This document shows positions 28,691 through 38,332 of a stretch of DNA of 64,000 bases, in pieces; within the stretch, counting starts at the first letter, position 1; each line of letters opens with the position of its first letter. The position numbers and the translations under genes were made by a program. The stretch is taken from the NCBI RefSeq assembly GCF_001685015.1, contig NZ_MAYT01000001.1:635227-699226 (forward strand), given 5' to 3'. Below the pieces are notes generated by a model that did not search any database, was not told the DNA's origin, and worked only from the letters and a program-made list of their open reading frames with translations. The DNA comes from Pseudobacillus wudalianchiensis (lineage in GTDB: Bacteria > Bacillota > Bacilli > Bacillales > Domibacillaceae).

Positions 28691-28721
28691 TTGAATCACA
28701 ATGAAAAAAATATGTTATAGT
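28691..28721 (+). promoter_or_regulatory. Promoter of the aromatic supraoperon
   Basis: TTGAAT (28691-28696), a 19-base spacer and TATAGT (28716-28721) preceded by TGT (extended -10), 41 bases before aroF. No run of spaced GAG/UAG triplets typical of a TRAP site was seen in the leader. Confidence 0.55.
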
Positions 28722-28761
28722 AGTACATAACCGCTTTAACGAGTTGAAGGGAGAAAGTATT

Positions 28762-29934
28762 ATGAGATATTTAACAGCAGGAGAATCGCATGGACCACAA
28801 TTAACAACCATTATTGAGGGGCTGCCAGCCGGAATGCCGCTTACAGCCGAAGCTATAAACAAAGAGCTCAGCCGCAGACAAAAAGGGCACGGCAGAGGCC
28901 GCAGAATGCAAATCGAAAAGGATCAGGCACAAATTAAGAGCGGTGTCCGCCATGGTTACACACTTGGATCACCTGTTGCTCTCGTCGTTGAAAATAACGA
29001 TTGGAAACATTGGACAAAAATTATGGGCAGTGAGCCGTTTGATGAAGCAGATGGGGAAGAGATGAAGCGGCAGATTACCCGTCCGCGTCCGGGGCACGCT
29101 GATTTAAATGGCGGCTTAAAATACGGCCATCGGGATATGAGAAACGTACTGGAGCGCTCTTCTGCCCGCGAAACAACTGTACGGGTAGCAGCTGGCGCTG
29201 TTGCAAAACAGTTATTGAAACTTTTAGGCATCGAAATTGCTTCTCACGTCATTGAAATTGGCGGCATTAAAGCCGAGCATGTAGAATTTGAGAGTTTAGC
29301 ACAATTACAAGAGTTAAGTGAAAACTCACCGGTTCGCTGTCTGGACCAAGAAGCTGAGAAAAAAATGATGCAGGCCATCGATGATGCAAAAGCAAACGGT
29401 GATTCAATTGGCGGTGTCGTTGAAGTGATCGCCGAAGGTATGCCAGCAGGAGTAGGAAGCTACGTTCACTGGGACAGAAAGTTAGATGCTAAAATTGCAG
29501 CAGCCGTTATGAGCATAAACGCTTTTAAAGGAGTAGAAATCGGAATTGGTTTCGAAGCAGCAGAGAGATTTGGCAGTGAAGTGCACGATGAAATTGCTTG
29601 GAGTGAAGAAAGAGGATATTACCGGAAAACGAATCGTCTAGGCGGTTTCGAAGGTGGAATGACAACAGGCATGCCGGTAGTTGTTCGTGGGGTGATGAAG
29701 CCGATTCCTACACTATACAAACCGCTTGAAAGTGTTGATATTGATACGAAAGAGCCATTCACTGCAAGTATTGAACGTTCAGATAGCTGTGCGGTACCTG
29801 CAGCAGCCGTTGTGGCTGAAGCGGTTGTAGCTTGGGAGCTTGCTTCCGCTATTGTTGACCAATTTTATAGCGACCGAATGGATACGTTAGCAGCGTCGCT
29901 AGAAGAATTCCGGCGCTATGCAAAGGAGTTCTAA
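28762..29934 (+). CDS. aroF: Chorismate synthase
   Basis: Converts 5-enolpyruvylshikimate-3-phosphate to chorismate using reduced FMN. 390 residues. The family signatures are present: GESHGP at the N-terminus, [12 protein letters not shown] (about 39-50), a GRSSARET-like segment ([16 protein letters not shown] around 130-145) and a late RSD ([13 protein letters not shown]). A TTG at 28744 is upstream in frame, but the ATG at 28762 follows AAGGGAG. It is the first gene of the aro operon. It is named aroF in B. subtilis and aroC in enterobacteria. Confidence 0.97.
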   Translation: MRYLTAGESHGPQLTTIIEGLPAGMPLTAEAINKELSRRQKGHGRGRRMQIEKDQAQIKSGVRHGYTLGSPVALVVENNDWKHWTKIMGSEPFDEADGEEMKRQITRPRPGHADLNGGLKYGHRDMRNVLERSSARETTVRVAAGAVAKQLLKLLGIEIASHVIEIGGIKAEHVEFESLAQLQELSENSPVRCLDQEAEKKMMQAIDDAKANGDSIGGVVEVIAEGMPAGVGSYVHWDRKLDAKIAAAVMSINAFKGVEIGIGFEAAERFGSEVHDEIAWSEERGYYRKTNRLGGFEGGMTTGMPVVVRGVMKPIPTLYKPLESVDIDTKEPFTASIERSDSCAVPAAAVVAEAVVAWELASAIVDQFYSDRMDTLAASLEEFRRYAKEF

Positions 29935-29936
29935 TC

Positions 29937-31028
29937 ATGAGAGAGTTAACGATTGAAACACCAGATCAATCTTACCCTGTCTACGTTGGAGAAGGCGCGC
30001 TAAGCAAATTGACTGAGTTATTTGCCGGTCCTTTAAAGGGGACAACTAAACTTCTTGTCATTGCCGATGAGCTTGTTGCCTCGTTACATAGTGAGGCATT
30101 GCAGCAGGCTCTTCCGCCTCAGCTCTCATGTGAGTGGCTGACAGTGCCGAATGGCGAGGCAGCTAAAACCTTCTCTTCCTTTGAGAACTGTTTAACGTTT
30201 GCCCTTGAAAAAGGACTTGATCGTAAATCTTGTATCCTAGCATTCGGCGGCGGGGCTACTGGTGACTTGGCTGGATACGTAGCAGCAAGTTATATGCGGG
30301 GAATTTCATTCATCCAAATTCCGACGACTATTTTGGCCCACGATAGTGCGGTAGGCGGAAAAACGGCTATTAATCATCCGCTCGGCAAAAATATGATTGG
30401 CCATTTTCATCAGCCAGCAGCTGTTGTGTTCGATACTCGCTTTCTTCAAACATTGCCTGAGCAGCAAGTTCGTTCGGGTTTTGCGGAAGTGATCAAGCAC
30501 GCCTTAATTGCTGATCCAGCTTTTTTAGCTGAGTTAAAGGCTAATGTTAAGAGCTTTAAAGACTTGTCTGCTGATTTTCTCGCTTATTGTCTTGAAAAAG
30601 GCATCCAAATTAAAGGGGAGATTGTCGGAAAGGATGTAAAAGAGCAGGGAGTCAGGGCTTACTTGAATTTTGGCCATACTTATGGCCATGCGCTTGAGGC
30701 AAAGCTTGGCTACGGCCGGATTACACATGGAGAAGCTGTAGCAGCAGGAATGGTGTTTGCGCTTCATGTCAGTGAAAGAAAAGCAGGCTTGTCATTCGAT
30801 TTAAAAGAATTTATCGTTTGGCTTAAAGGGCTGGGCTATCCGTTAGATTTGAATAACGGATTGCCGTTTGAAGAACTATACACATTAATGGCAAGAGATA
30901 AAAAGACGATCGGTGAAACTATTCGTTTTGTATTATTGCAGGAAGTAGGGCGACCGGTTATGAAAGAAATGAGCCGGCAGGAACTAGAAGAGGCCGATCG
31001 ATTTATGAGAGAGGAGGCTGCCGTGTGA
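29937..31028 (+). CDS. aroB: 3-dehydroquinate synthase
   Basis: Cyclises DAHP to 3-dehydroquinate with NAD+ and a divalent metal. 363 residues. The motifs are AFGGGATGDLAG (about 101-112), the PTTILAHDSAVGGKTAIN segment (about 126-143) and the metal-binding histidines in NFGHTYGHALE (about 244-254). It begins two bases after aroF, with the ribosome site inside the end of aroF, so translation is coupled. It overlaps aroH by four bases. Confidence 0.97.
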   Translation: MRELTIETPDQSYPVYVGEGALSKLTELFAGPLKGTTKLLVIADELVASLHSEALQQALPPQLSCEWLTVPNGEAAKTFSSFENCLTFALEKGLDRKSCILAFGGGATGDLAGYVAASYMRGISFIQIPTTILAHDSAVGGKTAINHPLGKNMIGHFHQPAAVVFDTRFLQTLPEQQVRSGFAEVIKHALIADPAFLAELKANVKSFKDLSADFLAYCLEKGIQIKGEIVGKDVKEQGVRAYLNFGHTYGHALEAKLGYGRITHGEAVAAGMVFALHVSERKAGLSFDLKEFIVWLKGLGYPLDLNNGLPFEELYTLMARDKKTIGETIRFVLLQEVGRPVMKEMSRQELEEADRFMREEAAV

Positions 31029-31414
31029 TCAGGGGAATTAGGGGAGCAACGACGGTAAAAGAAAATAATGAAAAAGAAATGATCGATTGTACGGAAGTGC
31101 TTTTGAAAGAAATGGTTCAACAAAATAATTTGCAGCCTGAGGATGTTTGCTCGGTTTTTATTTCCGTAACGAATGATATTGATGCGGCTTTTCCTGCGAG
31201 AGCTTTAAGGAGACTATCCGGGTGGGAGTATGTACCGGTGATGTGTATGAATGAGATCCCGGTACCCGGCAGTTTAGCGCAATGCATTAGGGTTATGATG
31301 CATGTGAATACTAAAGCGGCGCAGCAAGAAGTTAAACATATTTATTTAGAAGAAGCTGTGAAGCTGCGGCCCGATCTGCAACAATCAAGCCAATGCGGTC
31401 AGCTGAGCAAGTAA
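31025..31414 (+). CDS. aroH: Chorismate mutase, AroH type
   Basis: Rearranges chorismate to prephenate. 129 residues of the trimeric pseudo-alpha/beta-barrel AroH family. It opens IRGIRGATTVKEN with the catalytic-site Arg7, and Arg90 lies in QCIRVMMHVN. The start is GTG overlapping the aroB stop (GTGA). In B. subtilis the trpEDCFBA genes follow; here hisC begins 18 bases later, with no trace of trp sequence. Confidence 0.96.
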   Translation: MIRGIRGATTVKENNEKEMIDCTEVLLKEMVQQNNLQPEDVCSVFISVTNDIDAAFPARALRRLSGWEYVPVMCMNEIPVPGSLAQCIRVMMHVNTKAAQQEVKHIYLEEAVKLRPDLQQSSQCGQLSK

Positions 31415-31432
31415 CCAAAAGAAGGGATTGTG

Positions 31433-32539
31433 ATGAAGATGAAATGGAAACAACAAATTAATGGTCTGAAAGCCTATCAGCCTGGACGTTCAATTGAAGA
31501 TGTAAAAAAAGAATACGGTCTTGAGAAAATCGTTAAGCTTGCATCAAATGAAAATCCTTTCGGTTCATCCAATAAAGCGAAAGAATGGGTACAATCGTAT
31601 GATTCCTCCTACGCCCTTTATCCGGATGGTTATACAACTGTTCTGCGCTCTGCTCTTAGTGAATTTCTTGGTGTAGATGAAAAGCAGCTTATTTTTGGCA
31701 ATGGTTCTGATGAGTTAATTTTAATTATTTCTAGAGCTCTGCTTGAGCCAGGAAAAAATACGGTGATGGCAACACCTACTTTCCCGCAATACCGACACAA
31801 TGCAACAGTGGAAGGAGCTGAAATTCGCGAGGTTCCACTTGTAGACGGTGCTCATGATCTAGATGCCATGCTTGCAGCCATTGACGAACAGACAGCGGTT
31901 GTCTGGCTGTGCAGTCCGAACAATCCAACGGGGATTTATATTAACAATGAGCATCTCATTCAATTTTTAGATAAAGTACCGAATGATGTTCTCGTTGTTC
32001 TCGATGAAGCCTACTATGAATACGTAACAGCGGATGATTATTATAATGCTTTAGAGGTTGCGAAAAATTATTCAAACGTAATTGTTTTAAGAACGTTCTC
32101 TAAAATCTATGGACTCGCTAGCTTCCGTGTTGGCTATGGGTTTGGTTCTGAAGAAATCATTCGTGCTTTAGAGCCAGTGCGTGAACCATTTAATATTAAT
32201 ACGCTTGGAGGAGGTGCGGCTTTAGCTGCCCTCGCGGATCAAGAGTTTGTGAATAAGTGTAAAGAAGAGAATAAAAAGGGACTCGAACAGTTCTACCAAT
32301 TCTGTCAAAAAGAAAATCTAGACTATTATCCGTCGGAAGGAAATTTCATTTTAATCGATTTTAAATGTGACAGCGATCAGCTATTTGAGTATTTAATGAA
32401 AAAAGGCTATATCGTCCGCTCAGGAAACGCTCTTGGCTGCCCAGGCGCGGTTCGGGTAACCGTCGGATCACACGATCAAAATGAAGGAGTTATTCAAGCT
32501 ATGAAGAGTTTCATAGTAGAAAACGCGATTAGACAGTAG
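31433..32539 (+). CDS. hisC: Histidinol-phosphate / aromatic aminotransferase
   Basis: A PLP-dependent fold-type I aminotransferase that serves histidine synthesis and, in B. subtilis, also tyrosine and phenylalanine. 368 residues. It has LASNENPFG (about 36-44), GNGSDE near 84, SPNNPTG near 161, LDEAYYEY near 188 and the PLP-binding lysine K224 in TFSKIYGLASFRVGYG. The ATG at 31433 follows AGAAGGG; the ATG at 31439 is an alternative. Its place between aroH and tyrA fits the dual role. Confidence 0.95.
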   Translation: MKMKWKQQINGLKAYQPGRSIEDVKKEYGLEKIVKLASNENPFGSSNKAKEWVQSYDSSYALYPDGYTTVLRSALSEFLGVDEKQLIFGNGSDELILIISRALLEPGKNTVMATPTFPQYRHNATVEGAEIREVPLVDGAHDLDAMLAAIDEQTAVVWLCSPNNPTGIYINNEHLIQFLDKVPNDVLVVLDEAYYEYVTADDYYNALEVAKNYSNVIVLRTFSKIYGLASFRVGYGFGSEEIIRALEPVREPFNINTLGGGAALAALADQEFVNKCKEENKKGLEQFYQFCQKENLDYYPSEGNFILIDFKCDSDQLFEYLMKKGYIVRSGNALGCPGAVRVTVGSHDQNEGVIQAMKSFIVENAIRQ

Positions 32540-32552
32540 GTGCTTGTGGAAA

Positions 32553-33656
32553 ATGAGAGGAACTGTATTAGTTGCCGGAATGGGATTAATTGGCGGATCG
32601 CTGGCAAAAGCGATCAAGGCAGCCCATCCCCAGGCAGAAATAATCGGATACGACATTCGCGAAGATGAAGTAGGTCTTGCGGAAGCGTTAAATATCATTG
32701 ACAAAAAAGCAGAATCGTTTCAGCAAGGGGCTGAACAGGCCGATCTAATCGTTTTAGCTGTACCTGTTTTACAGACAGAAAAGCTAATTAACGAGCTGGC
32801 TGAATTTACTTTAAAAGAAGAGGTTATTATTACAGACACAGGCAGTACGAAAAAACGAATTATGTCCTGTGCGGCTATCTTGGAGGACCGTCAGATCACC
32901 TTTATTGGTGGTCATCCGATGGCTGGATCTCACAAAAGCGGAGTGGCAGCTGCCAAAGAACTTCTGTTTGAAAATGCCTTTTATTTGTTAACCCCGGGGG
33001 AAGGGGCTAATGAAAAGCAAATAGCCGTCCTGAAAAAATGGCTGCAAGGAACAAAAGCTAAAATAATAGAAATCTCTGCTGACGACCATGATCGCCTGAC
33101 AGGTGTCGTCAGCCATTTCCCTCATGTGATCGCGGCTTCTCTTGTTCACCAGGCTCGCAAATACAATAATAGCAATTCTCTTATTTCTCGTCTTGCGGCT
33201 GGTGGATTTCGTGACTTGACGAGAATCGCTTCATCTAATCCCGAAATGTGGAAGGATATTTCCTTACATAACAAAGACGTATTGCTGACACTTTTGCATG
33301 ATTGGAAAATAGAGATGGAGAGAGTAATAGAAGTTTTGGAAGAAGAGAGTGAGCCTCTTCTATTTGACTATTTTAATGAAGCGAAAGAATTTAGAGATGA
33401 TCTTCCTGCTAAAGCGATGGGGGCGATTCCTTCATTCTATGATTTATACGTCGATGTACCGGATTATCCAGGCGTAATATCGGAAGTTACGGCCTATTTA
33501 GCAGAAGAAAGAATCAGCATTACGAACATTAGAATTATGGAAACGCGAGAAGACGTGTACGGAGTGCTTGTGATTAGCTTTCAAAATGAAAGAGATCGGA
33601 AACGAGCACAGCAATGTATAGAAAAGCAAACAAACTATGACTTATTTTTAGCCTAA
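32553..33656 (+). CDS. tyrA: Prephenate dehydrogenase
   Basis: Oxidises and decarboxylates prephenate to 4-hydroxyphenylpyruvate with NAD+. 367 residues: an N-terminal Rossmann domain ([10 protein letters not shown] near 8-17), the dehydrogenase core with TDTGSTK and [12 protein letters not shown], a helical dimerisation domain, and a C-terminal ACT domain (about 295-365, [15 protein letters not shown]) for feedback by tyrosine. The TTG at 32544 is less likely than the ATG at 32553. Follows hisC and precedes aroE. Confidence 0.96.
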   Translation: MRGTVLVAGMGLIGGSLAKAIKAAHPQAEIIGYDIREDEVGLAEALNIIDKKAESFQQGAEQADLIVLAVPVLQTEKLINELAEFTLKEEVIITDTGSTKKRIMSCAAILEDRQITFIGGHPMAGSHKSGVAAAKELLFENAFYLLTPGEGANEKQIAVLKKWLQGTKAKIIEISADDHDRLTGVVSHFPHVIAASLVHQARKYNNSNSLISRLAAGGFRDLTRIASSNPEMWKDISLHNKDVLLTLLHDWKIEMERVIEVLEEESEPLLFDYFNEAKEFRDDLPAKAMGAIPSFYDLYVDVPDYPGVISEVTAYLAEERISITNIRIMETREDVYGVLVISFQNERDRKRAQQCIEKQTNYDLFLA

Positions 33657-33667
33657 AGGGTGATTCG

Positions 33668-34957
33668 ATGAAGGAAATGGAGTTAGAACTAACAAATTCC
33701 CCGCTGAATGGGCGAATAGAAGTACCAGGAGATAAATCAATTTCCCACCGCTCGGTTATGTTCGGTGCCTTAGCAGAAGGTAAAACAACGATCCGACATT
33801 TTTTGAAGGGTGAGGATTGTTTGCGGACGATTGATTGTTTTCGCAAGCTAGGGGTTAACATCGAAGAAACCGATGAAGAAATTATTGTGTACGGAAAGGG
33901 CTGGGAAGGGTTAAGTGAGCCAACCGAAATTCTCGATGCCGGCAATTCGGGTACAACGACGAGACTTTTGTTAGGGATTCTCGCTGGAAGACCATTCCAT
34001 ACTGTATTAATTGGCGACGAATCTATTGCCAAGCGGCCAATGGATCGGGTAGTCGTGCCGCTGACAAGCATGGGGGCAAAAATTAATGGAAGAAGCAGCG
34101 GCCGGTTTACACCGCTTGCCGTTAATGGTTCCAAACTTCATGCCATTCAATATGAATTGCCTGTAGCCAGCGCTCAAGTGAAGTCCGCTATCTTATTTGC
34201 TGCTCTTCAGGCAGAGGGAGAGACGGTTATTACGGAGCCGCAGCTAACCCGTGATCATACAGAAAAAATGATCAAGCAGTTTGGTGGGGATATTACTAGA
34301 CGCGGCAATGAAATCGTCGTACAAGGCGGCCAGTCGTTTACAGGCACGAATGTATATGTACCGGGAGACATTTCTTCAGCGGCCTTTTTTCTCGTTGCCG
34401 GCGCTATGGTGCCTGGCAGTGAAATCGTCCTTGAAAACGTGGGCTTGAACCCGACAAGAAGGGGAATTATTGATGTTCTCGTTCAAATGGGTGCAGATAT
34501 TCATGTTGAAGCGAGTGACGCGATTGGAGAAGAGATAGGGACGATTACGATTCGCACTTCCCAGTTAAAGGGCATTGAAATTGGCGGCGATTTGATTCCA
34601 AAGCTGATTGATGAAATTCCGATCATTGCGTTACTTGCTACCCAAGCAGAGGGAAAGACCGTCATCAAAGATGCGGAAGAATTAAAAGTAAAAGAAACGA
34701 ATCGCATTGATACAGTTGTAAATGAATTGAAAAAGCTCGGAGCAGAAATTGAGGCAACCGAAGACGGTATGATTGTATATGGCAAGAGCCCGCTGACTGG
34801 AGCGCGTGTCTCATCACATGGGGATCATCGGATTGGTATGATGCTCGCGGTTGCGTCTCTTGTGGCTAACGGAACGCTTACGCTCGAAAATCCTGAGTCT
34901 ATCGCCGTTTCCTATCCTTCTTTTTTTGAAGATATGAAACAGCTGACTCAAAAATAA
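33668..34957 (+). CDS. aroE: 5-enolpyruvylshikimate-3-phosphate synthase
   Basis: Joins shikimate-3-phosphate and PEP; the glyphosate target. 429 residues. It has [18 protein letters not shown] (about 20-37), the [15 protein letters not shown] segment (about 92-106) and the C-terminal [12 protein letters not shown] (about 380-390). The alanine-free NSGTTTR loop is typical of class II (Gram-positive) enzymes. Last gene of the aro supraoperon; named aroE in B. subtilis, aroA elsewhere. A strong terminator follows. Confidence 0.97.
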   Translation: MKEMELELTNSPLNGRIEVPGDKSISHRSVMFGALAEGKTTIRHFLKGEDCLRTIDCFRKLGVNIEETDEEIIVYGKGWEGLSEPTEILDAGNSGTTTRLLLGILAGRPFHTVLIGDESIAKRPMDRVVVPLTSMGAKINGRSSGRFTPLAVNGSKLHAIQYELPVASAQVKSAILFAALQAEGETVITEPQLTRDHTEKMIKQFGGDITRRGNEIVVQGGQSFTGTNVYVPGDISSAAFFLVAGAMVPGSEIVLENVGLNPTRRGIIDVLVQMGADIHVEASDAIGEEIGTITIRTSQLKGIEIGGDLIPKLIDEIPIIALLATQAEGKTVIKDAEELKVKETNRIDTVVNELKKLGAEIEATEDGMIVYGKSPLTGARVSSHGDHRIGMMLAVASLVANGTLTLENPESIAVSYPSFFEDMKQLTQK

Positions 34958-35000
34958 TCAACCGAAGATACTGATTTATAAAAGCGATACGTATAGATAA

Positions 35001-35031
35001 AAAGGAGCTGATTTCATCGGCTCCTTTTTTT
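35001..35031 (+). terminator. Terminator of the aromatic supraoperon
   Basis: GGAGCTGAT and ATCGGCTCC with a 3-base loop, extended by A and T runs. Confidence 0.9.
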
Positions 35032-35090
35032 ACATGAGGAAGGAAAATGCTCTTTCCTGGAGAATGTATTAATTATTACAGATAAAAAAG

Positions 35091-35119
35091 TTGCTGTCGG
35101 GCTTTTCTTTCACTATGAT
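35091..35119 (+). promoter_or_regulatory. SigA promoter of ypiA
   Basis: TTGCTG (35091-35096), a 17-base spacer and TATGAT (35114-35119). It gives a leader of roughly 140 bases before ypiA. Confidence 0.55.
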
Positions 35120-35132
35120 AACAATATTACAA

Positions 35133-35160
35133 GGTGTTGATAAGGAATGTGATGAACACC
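35133..35160 (+). other. Hairpin in the ypiA leader
   Basis: GGTGTT (35133-35138) and AACACC (35155-35160) form a 6-bp stem with a 16-base loop, starting about 14 bases after the predicted -10. There is no T run, so it is not a terminator. It could protect the 5' end or be fortuitous. The rest of the 34958-35266 gap holds only the terminator, the promoter and this leader. Confidence 0.4.
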
Positions 35161-35266
35161 GTCAGGCTGATTGGCAATACACGAAGATCCTCTGCGTGCG
35201 GCGGATAAGTGTATACGAGCAGCCTAGGTAGCAGCAAACTGTTTTTTCAGAAAGGATTCGAAGAAA

Positions 35267-36526
35267 ATGTCTTATGCACAGCAAATGCTCGAAAGTTTGG
35301 AAAGAGGGGAAAATGAAAAGGCGCTTTCCCTGTTTAAAAAAGTTCAGTCGTTTTCCTCGGACGAAGAAAAGTTTGCCCTGGCTGAACAACTGTATGGTCT
35401 AGGTTTTCTCGAAGAAGCGCGAGAGCTGTATGAAAAGCTTCTTGAAGCCTTTCCGGAAGAAGGAGAATTGCGTGTCCTTCTAGCTGAAGTGCTCGTTGAT
35501 ATGGATAAAGAAGAAGAGGCCATGCTTCTTCTTGAGCAGCTGGATCAAACGGATGAAAATTACCCAAGGGCGCTCTTGCTCCTCGCAGATCTCTACCAAA
35601 TGCAGGGTTTGTATGAAGTGAGCGAGCAAAAGCTGCAAGCTGCAAATGAATTGTTACCTGACGAACCTGTCATTCAATTTGCGCTCGCTGAATTTTACTC
35701 AGAGCAGGGAAGGTTTCTGGAAGCGATCCGCCTTTATAAACAGCTGCTCACGGGCGGTCAGCAAGAGATAGCTGGTATTTCTATTGACCAGCGCTTAGCC
35801 GAATCATTAAGCGCAGGCGGCGCATTTGAAGAAAGTCTGGAACATTATGAAAAGGCGCTTGATCAGCACTTAGAGATTAACACGCTGTTCGGTTATGCTT
35901 TTACTGCATTTCAGGCTGGTTTTTATCAAACGGCGATCGCTAAATTTGAAGAGTTAAAAGCACTCGATCCGGACTATCATTCTATTTATCTGTATTTAGC
36001 AAAAGCTTACGAGCACGAGGATGAGTTAGAAAAAGGGCTAGAGGCAGCTAAAGAGGGAATTCGTCATGATGAATTTCATAAAGAGCTTCATCTTATTGCC
36101 GGCAAACTTAGCTTGAAATTAGGTCGTGAGGAGGAGGCTGAGCACTATTTGCGTTCCGCCCTCGTATTAGACCCTGAGTTCTCGGAAGCTGCTCTTACCT
36201 TGAATAAGCTGCTTTTTCATCAAGAGCGCTACGAAGATGTGCTTGAAATTACAGAGCTGCTAAAAAAGGATGGGGAAGCAGACCCGCAATTTTTATGGGA
36301 TGAGGCAAAAGCCCTCAATGAATTGGAAGAGTATAGTCAGGCATTAACTGCATATGAAGAAGCATATAATTTCTTTAAAAGTCATGCCCACTTTCTAGAA
36401 GAGTATGGATATTTCTTAATGGAAGAAGGAAAACGTAAAGAAGCCCTGCAAATATTCCGTCAACTGCTGCAGGATGATCCGGCAAATGAAGAGTGGCTGC
36501 TGCTCATTGAGCGGCTTTCAGATTAA
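35267..36526 (+). CDS. ypiA: TPR-repeat protein YpiA
   Basis: 419 residues made almost entirely of tetratricopeptide repeats (about ten helix pairs, for example YPRALLLLADLYQMQGLYEVSE near 98-119 and GYAFTAFQAGFYQTAIAKFE near 208-227). It is acidic, with no signal peptide and presumably cytoplasmic. It matches B. subtilis YpiA in length and neighbours. TPR proteins act as scaffolds; the partner is unknown. The ATG follows AGAAAGGATT. ypiB begins 36 bases downstream. Confidence 0.9.
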   Translation: MSYAQQMLESLERGENEKALSLFKKVQSFSSDEEKFALAEQLYGLGFLEEARELYEKLLEAFPEEGELRVLLAEVLVDMDKEEEAMLLLEQLDQTDENYPRALLLLADLYQMQGLYEVSEQKLQAANELLPDEPVIQFALAEFYSEQGRFLEAIRLYKQLLTGGQQEIAGISIDQRLAESLSAGGAFEESLEHYEKALDQHLEINTLFGYAFTAFQAGFYQTAIAKFEELKALDPDYHSIYLYLAKAYEHEDELEKGLEAAKEGIRHDEFHKELHLIAGKLSLKLGREEEAEHYLRSALVLDPEFSEAALTLNKLLFHQERYEDVLEITELLKKDGEADPQFLWDEAKALNELEEYSQALTAYEEAYNFFKSHAHFLEEYGYFLMEEGKRKEALQIFRQLLQDDPANEEWLLLIERLSD

Positions 36527-36562
36527 TTAATTGACTATCTTTACAGAGGAGGGATTTACAAA

Positions 36563-37102
36563 ATGGCTGCCCCTGTATCTGTTCATGAGAAAAAAGATTT
36601 TATCCGCTGGTTTTTAAATCACTATCAATTGAAAAGAAGAGAATCCGTTTGGATTTTAAATTACTTAATGAGCCATGACCAACTGATGGAAAAGGTACAT
36701 TTTGTAGAGGATGCCCAGTATTGTCCACGTGGAATGATTATGTCTACTCATTGTGTAGATAGCGCTCCATTTCGTTTTTTTAAAGAAAACGTGATGACGA
36801 CTGATGCTGAAAAGTCATTCCACGATATTCGGCTGAACAAAGAAGAGGACATTTATATTGAGTTAAAGTTCAAGTCTTCTAATGTTTCTCATCAGTATGC
36901 GGCTGTTATGGAAGAGAATCCATTTATGCCAAGGAATTTAAGAATTACAGAAAAGGATAAAGCACTCGCTGAAAATTTTCTAAGAGAAGGAATTTATCGT
37001 TTTCAGAAGGAGCGATTGCTCGAAGACATTGATAAGGCGCTTGATCGTGGAGACAAAGTAGCATTCTTAAAGCTGACTGATCAATTGAATGCGTTGAAAT
37101 AG
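36563..37102 (+). CDS. ypiB: UPF0302 protein YpiB
   Basis: 179 residues of the UPF0302 family (B. subtilis YpiB, 179 residues). It has the typical [17 protein letters not shown] opening and an NH2-proximal MIMSTHC segment. The C-terminal part (about 130-178) corresponds to the IDEAL-type region. The biochemical function is unknown. Strong ribosome site GAGGAGGG. A terminator starts at its stop codon. Confidence 0.93.
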   Translation: MAAPVSVHEKKDFIRWFLNHYQLKRRESVWILNYLMSHDQLMEKVHFVEDAQYCPRGMIMSTHCVDSAPFRFFKENVMTTDAEKSFHDIRLNKEEDIYIELKFKSSNVSHQYAAVMEENPFMPRNLRITEKDKALAENFLREGIYRFQKERLLEDIDKALDRGDKVAFLKLTDQLNALK

Positions 37103-37132
37103 TCTTTTGCCACAGGCAAAAGACTTTATTTC
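37101..37132 (+). terminator. Terminator between ypiB and ypiF
   Basis: AGTCTTTTGCC and GGCAAAAGACT form an 11-bp perfect stem with a 3-base loop, followed by TTATTTCTG. The weak T run suggests partial readthrough towards ypiF and qcrABC. Confidence 0.78.
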
Positions 37133-37193
37133 TGAATAAAAAGGACGATTCTTAATGAGTCGCCATGACATTATGAAACAAGAGGTGGACAAC

Positions 37194-37661
37194 ATGAATT
37201 GGAATGGTAAAGATATAGAAAGCTTTCAACAGCAAAAAGAATATATAGATACGGCGCTTGTGCCGCTTGTTCCTATTTCTTTTGAAAGTGACATGAAAGA
37301 AACAGCTTCCCAATATGAATTTATTCAGCTTTTAACGACACTGCTTGAGAAGCAATTTAAAGGAAGAATGCTGCTTCTCCCGCCATTCACGTATATCAAA
37401 CAACAGGAAGAAGAGGGAAAACTTGCAGCCTTAAATCTTCTAGCTGAAGAATTGGACAAGGCAGGCTTTCAGCATGCATTATTCTTTACTTCAGACAGCA
37501 GTTGGAAGCTTGCTGAAGACAAGATTAATGGCTCACTAATTTGGGTGCCTTCCGTGCCGCTTGAGCATATGGAGGACTCTTATAAGTATTCCCTCATAGA
37601 AGATCAAGCGAAACAATTTGTCAATATAATCGTCCATAAATGGCAGCAGGATTTGTCATAA
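37194..37661 (+). CDS. ypiF: DUF2487 protein YpiF
   Basis: 155 residues, similar in length and position to B. subtilis YpiF (DUF2487), always next to qcrA. It has no membrane segment and no recognised motif; the segment YIDTALVPLVPISFESDMKE is characteristic. The function is unknown. The open frame extends to an ATG at 37155, but the ATG at 37194 follows AAGAGGTGG and gives the family length. Confidence 0.85.
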   Translation: MNWNGKDIESFQQQKEYIDTALVPLVPISFESDMKETASQYEFIQLLTTLLEKQFKGRMLLLPPFTYIKQQEEEGKLAALNLLAEELDKAGFQHALFFTSDSSWKLAEDKINGSLIWVPSVPLEHMEDSYKYSLIEDQAKQFVNIIVHKWQQDLS

Positions 37662-37708
37662 TTCAGAAAATCGTCACACACTTTGACACATTTTTGAACG
37701 TTGTGATA

Positions 37709-37737
37709 TTGACCTGTTTCCAAGTTTGGATTATCAT
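37709..37737 (+). promoter_or_regulatory. SigA promoter of qcrABC
   Basis: TTGACC (37709-37714), a 17-base spacer and TATCAT (37732-37737), about 78 bases before qcrA. Confidence 0.6.
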
Positions 37738-37814
37738 AGTGATGTCCTAGTTTATGTTTGTGCGCTTATATACTGTCCATTGCGGACACAGCTTACAATA
37801 GAGGGGGGAAAAGA

Positions 37815-38318
37815 ATGAGTAAACAACCTGTATCAAGACGTCAATTTCTTAACTATACACTGACAGGCGTTGGCGGCTTTATGGCAGCTGGCATGTTGAT
37901 GCCAATGGTTCGTTTTGCAATTGATCCGGTTTTGGCGCATAGTGGAAAAGGCGAATACCACACAACGAAGCAGAAAGTGGATGAATTGTCTACGAAACCG
38001 ACTCGTGTGGACTTCTCTTACGAACAAAAAGATGCATGGTACACATCTGACGTTACACAGACAGCTTGGGTTTACAAAAATGATAAAGGCGAAATCGTTG
38101 CCCTTTCACCTGTATGTAAACACTTAGGCTGTACGGTTGACTGGGAAGGAAGCGGTCACAAAAACAAGTTCTATTGCCCTTGTCATGGTGGTTTATATGA
38201 AAAGAGTGGAAAGAACATTCCAGGTACACCGCCGACAAGACCGCTTGATGTTTACCCAACAAAAGTAAAAGACGGTTTCTTGCAGCTTGGCAAGCCAGAG
38301 CCACAAACCATCGCGTAA
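37815..38318 (+). CDS. qcrA: Menaquinol:cytochrome c reductase iron-sulfur subunit (Rieske)
   Basis: 167 residues: a Tat-like N-terminus (SRRQFLNYTLTG, 7-18) with one transmembrane segment (about 15-38), then the Rieske domain. The 2Fe-2S ligands are C101 and H103 (CKHLGC) and C121 and H124 (CPCHG), with C106 and C123 forming the expected disulfide. It transfers electrons from menaquinol to the c-type heme of QcrC. The ATG at 37815 follows AGAGGGGGG. First gene of qcrABC. Confidence 0.97.
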   Translation: MSKQPVSRRQFLNYTLTGVGGFMAAGMLMPMVRFAIDPVLAHSGKGEYHTTKQKVDELSTKPTRVDFSYEQKDAWYTSDVTQTAWVYKNDKGEIVALSPVCKHLGCTVDWEGSGHKNKFYCPCHGGLYEKSGKNIPGTPPTRPLDVYPTKVKDGFLQLGKPEPQTIA

Positions 38319-38332
38319 AGGAGGCGTAATTC

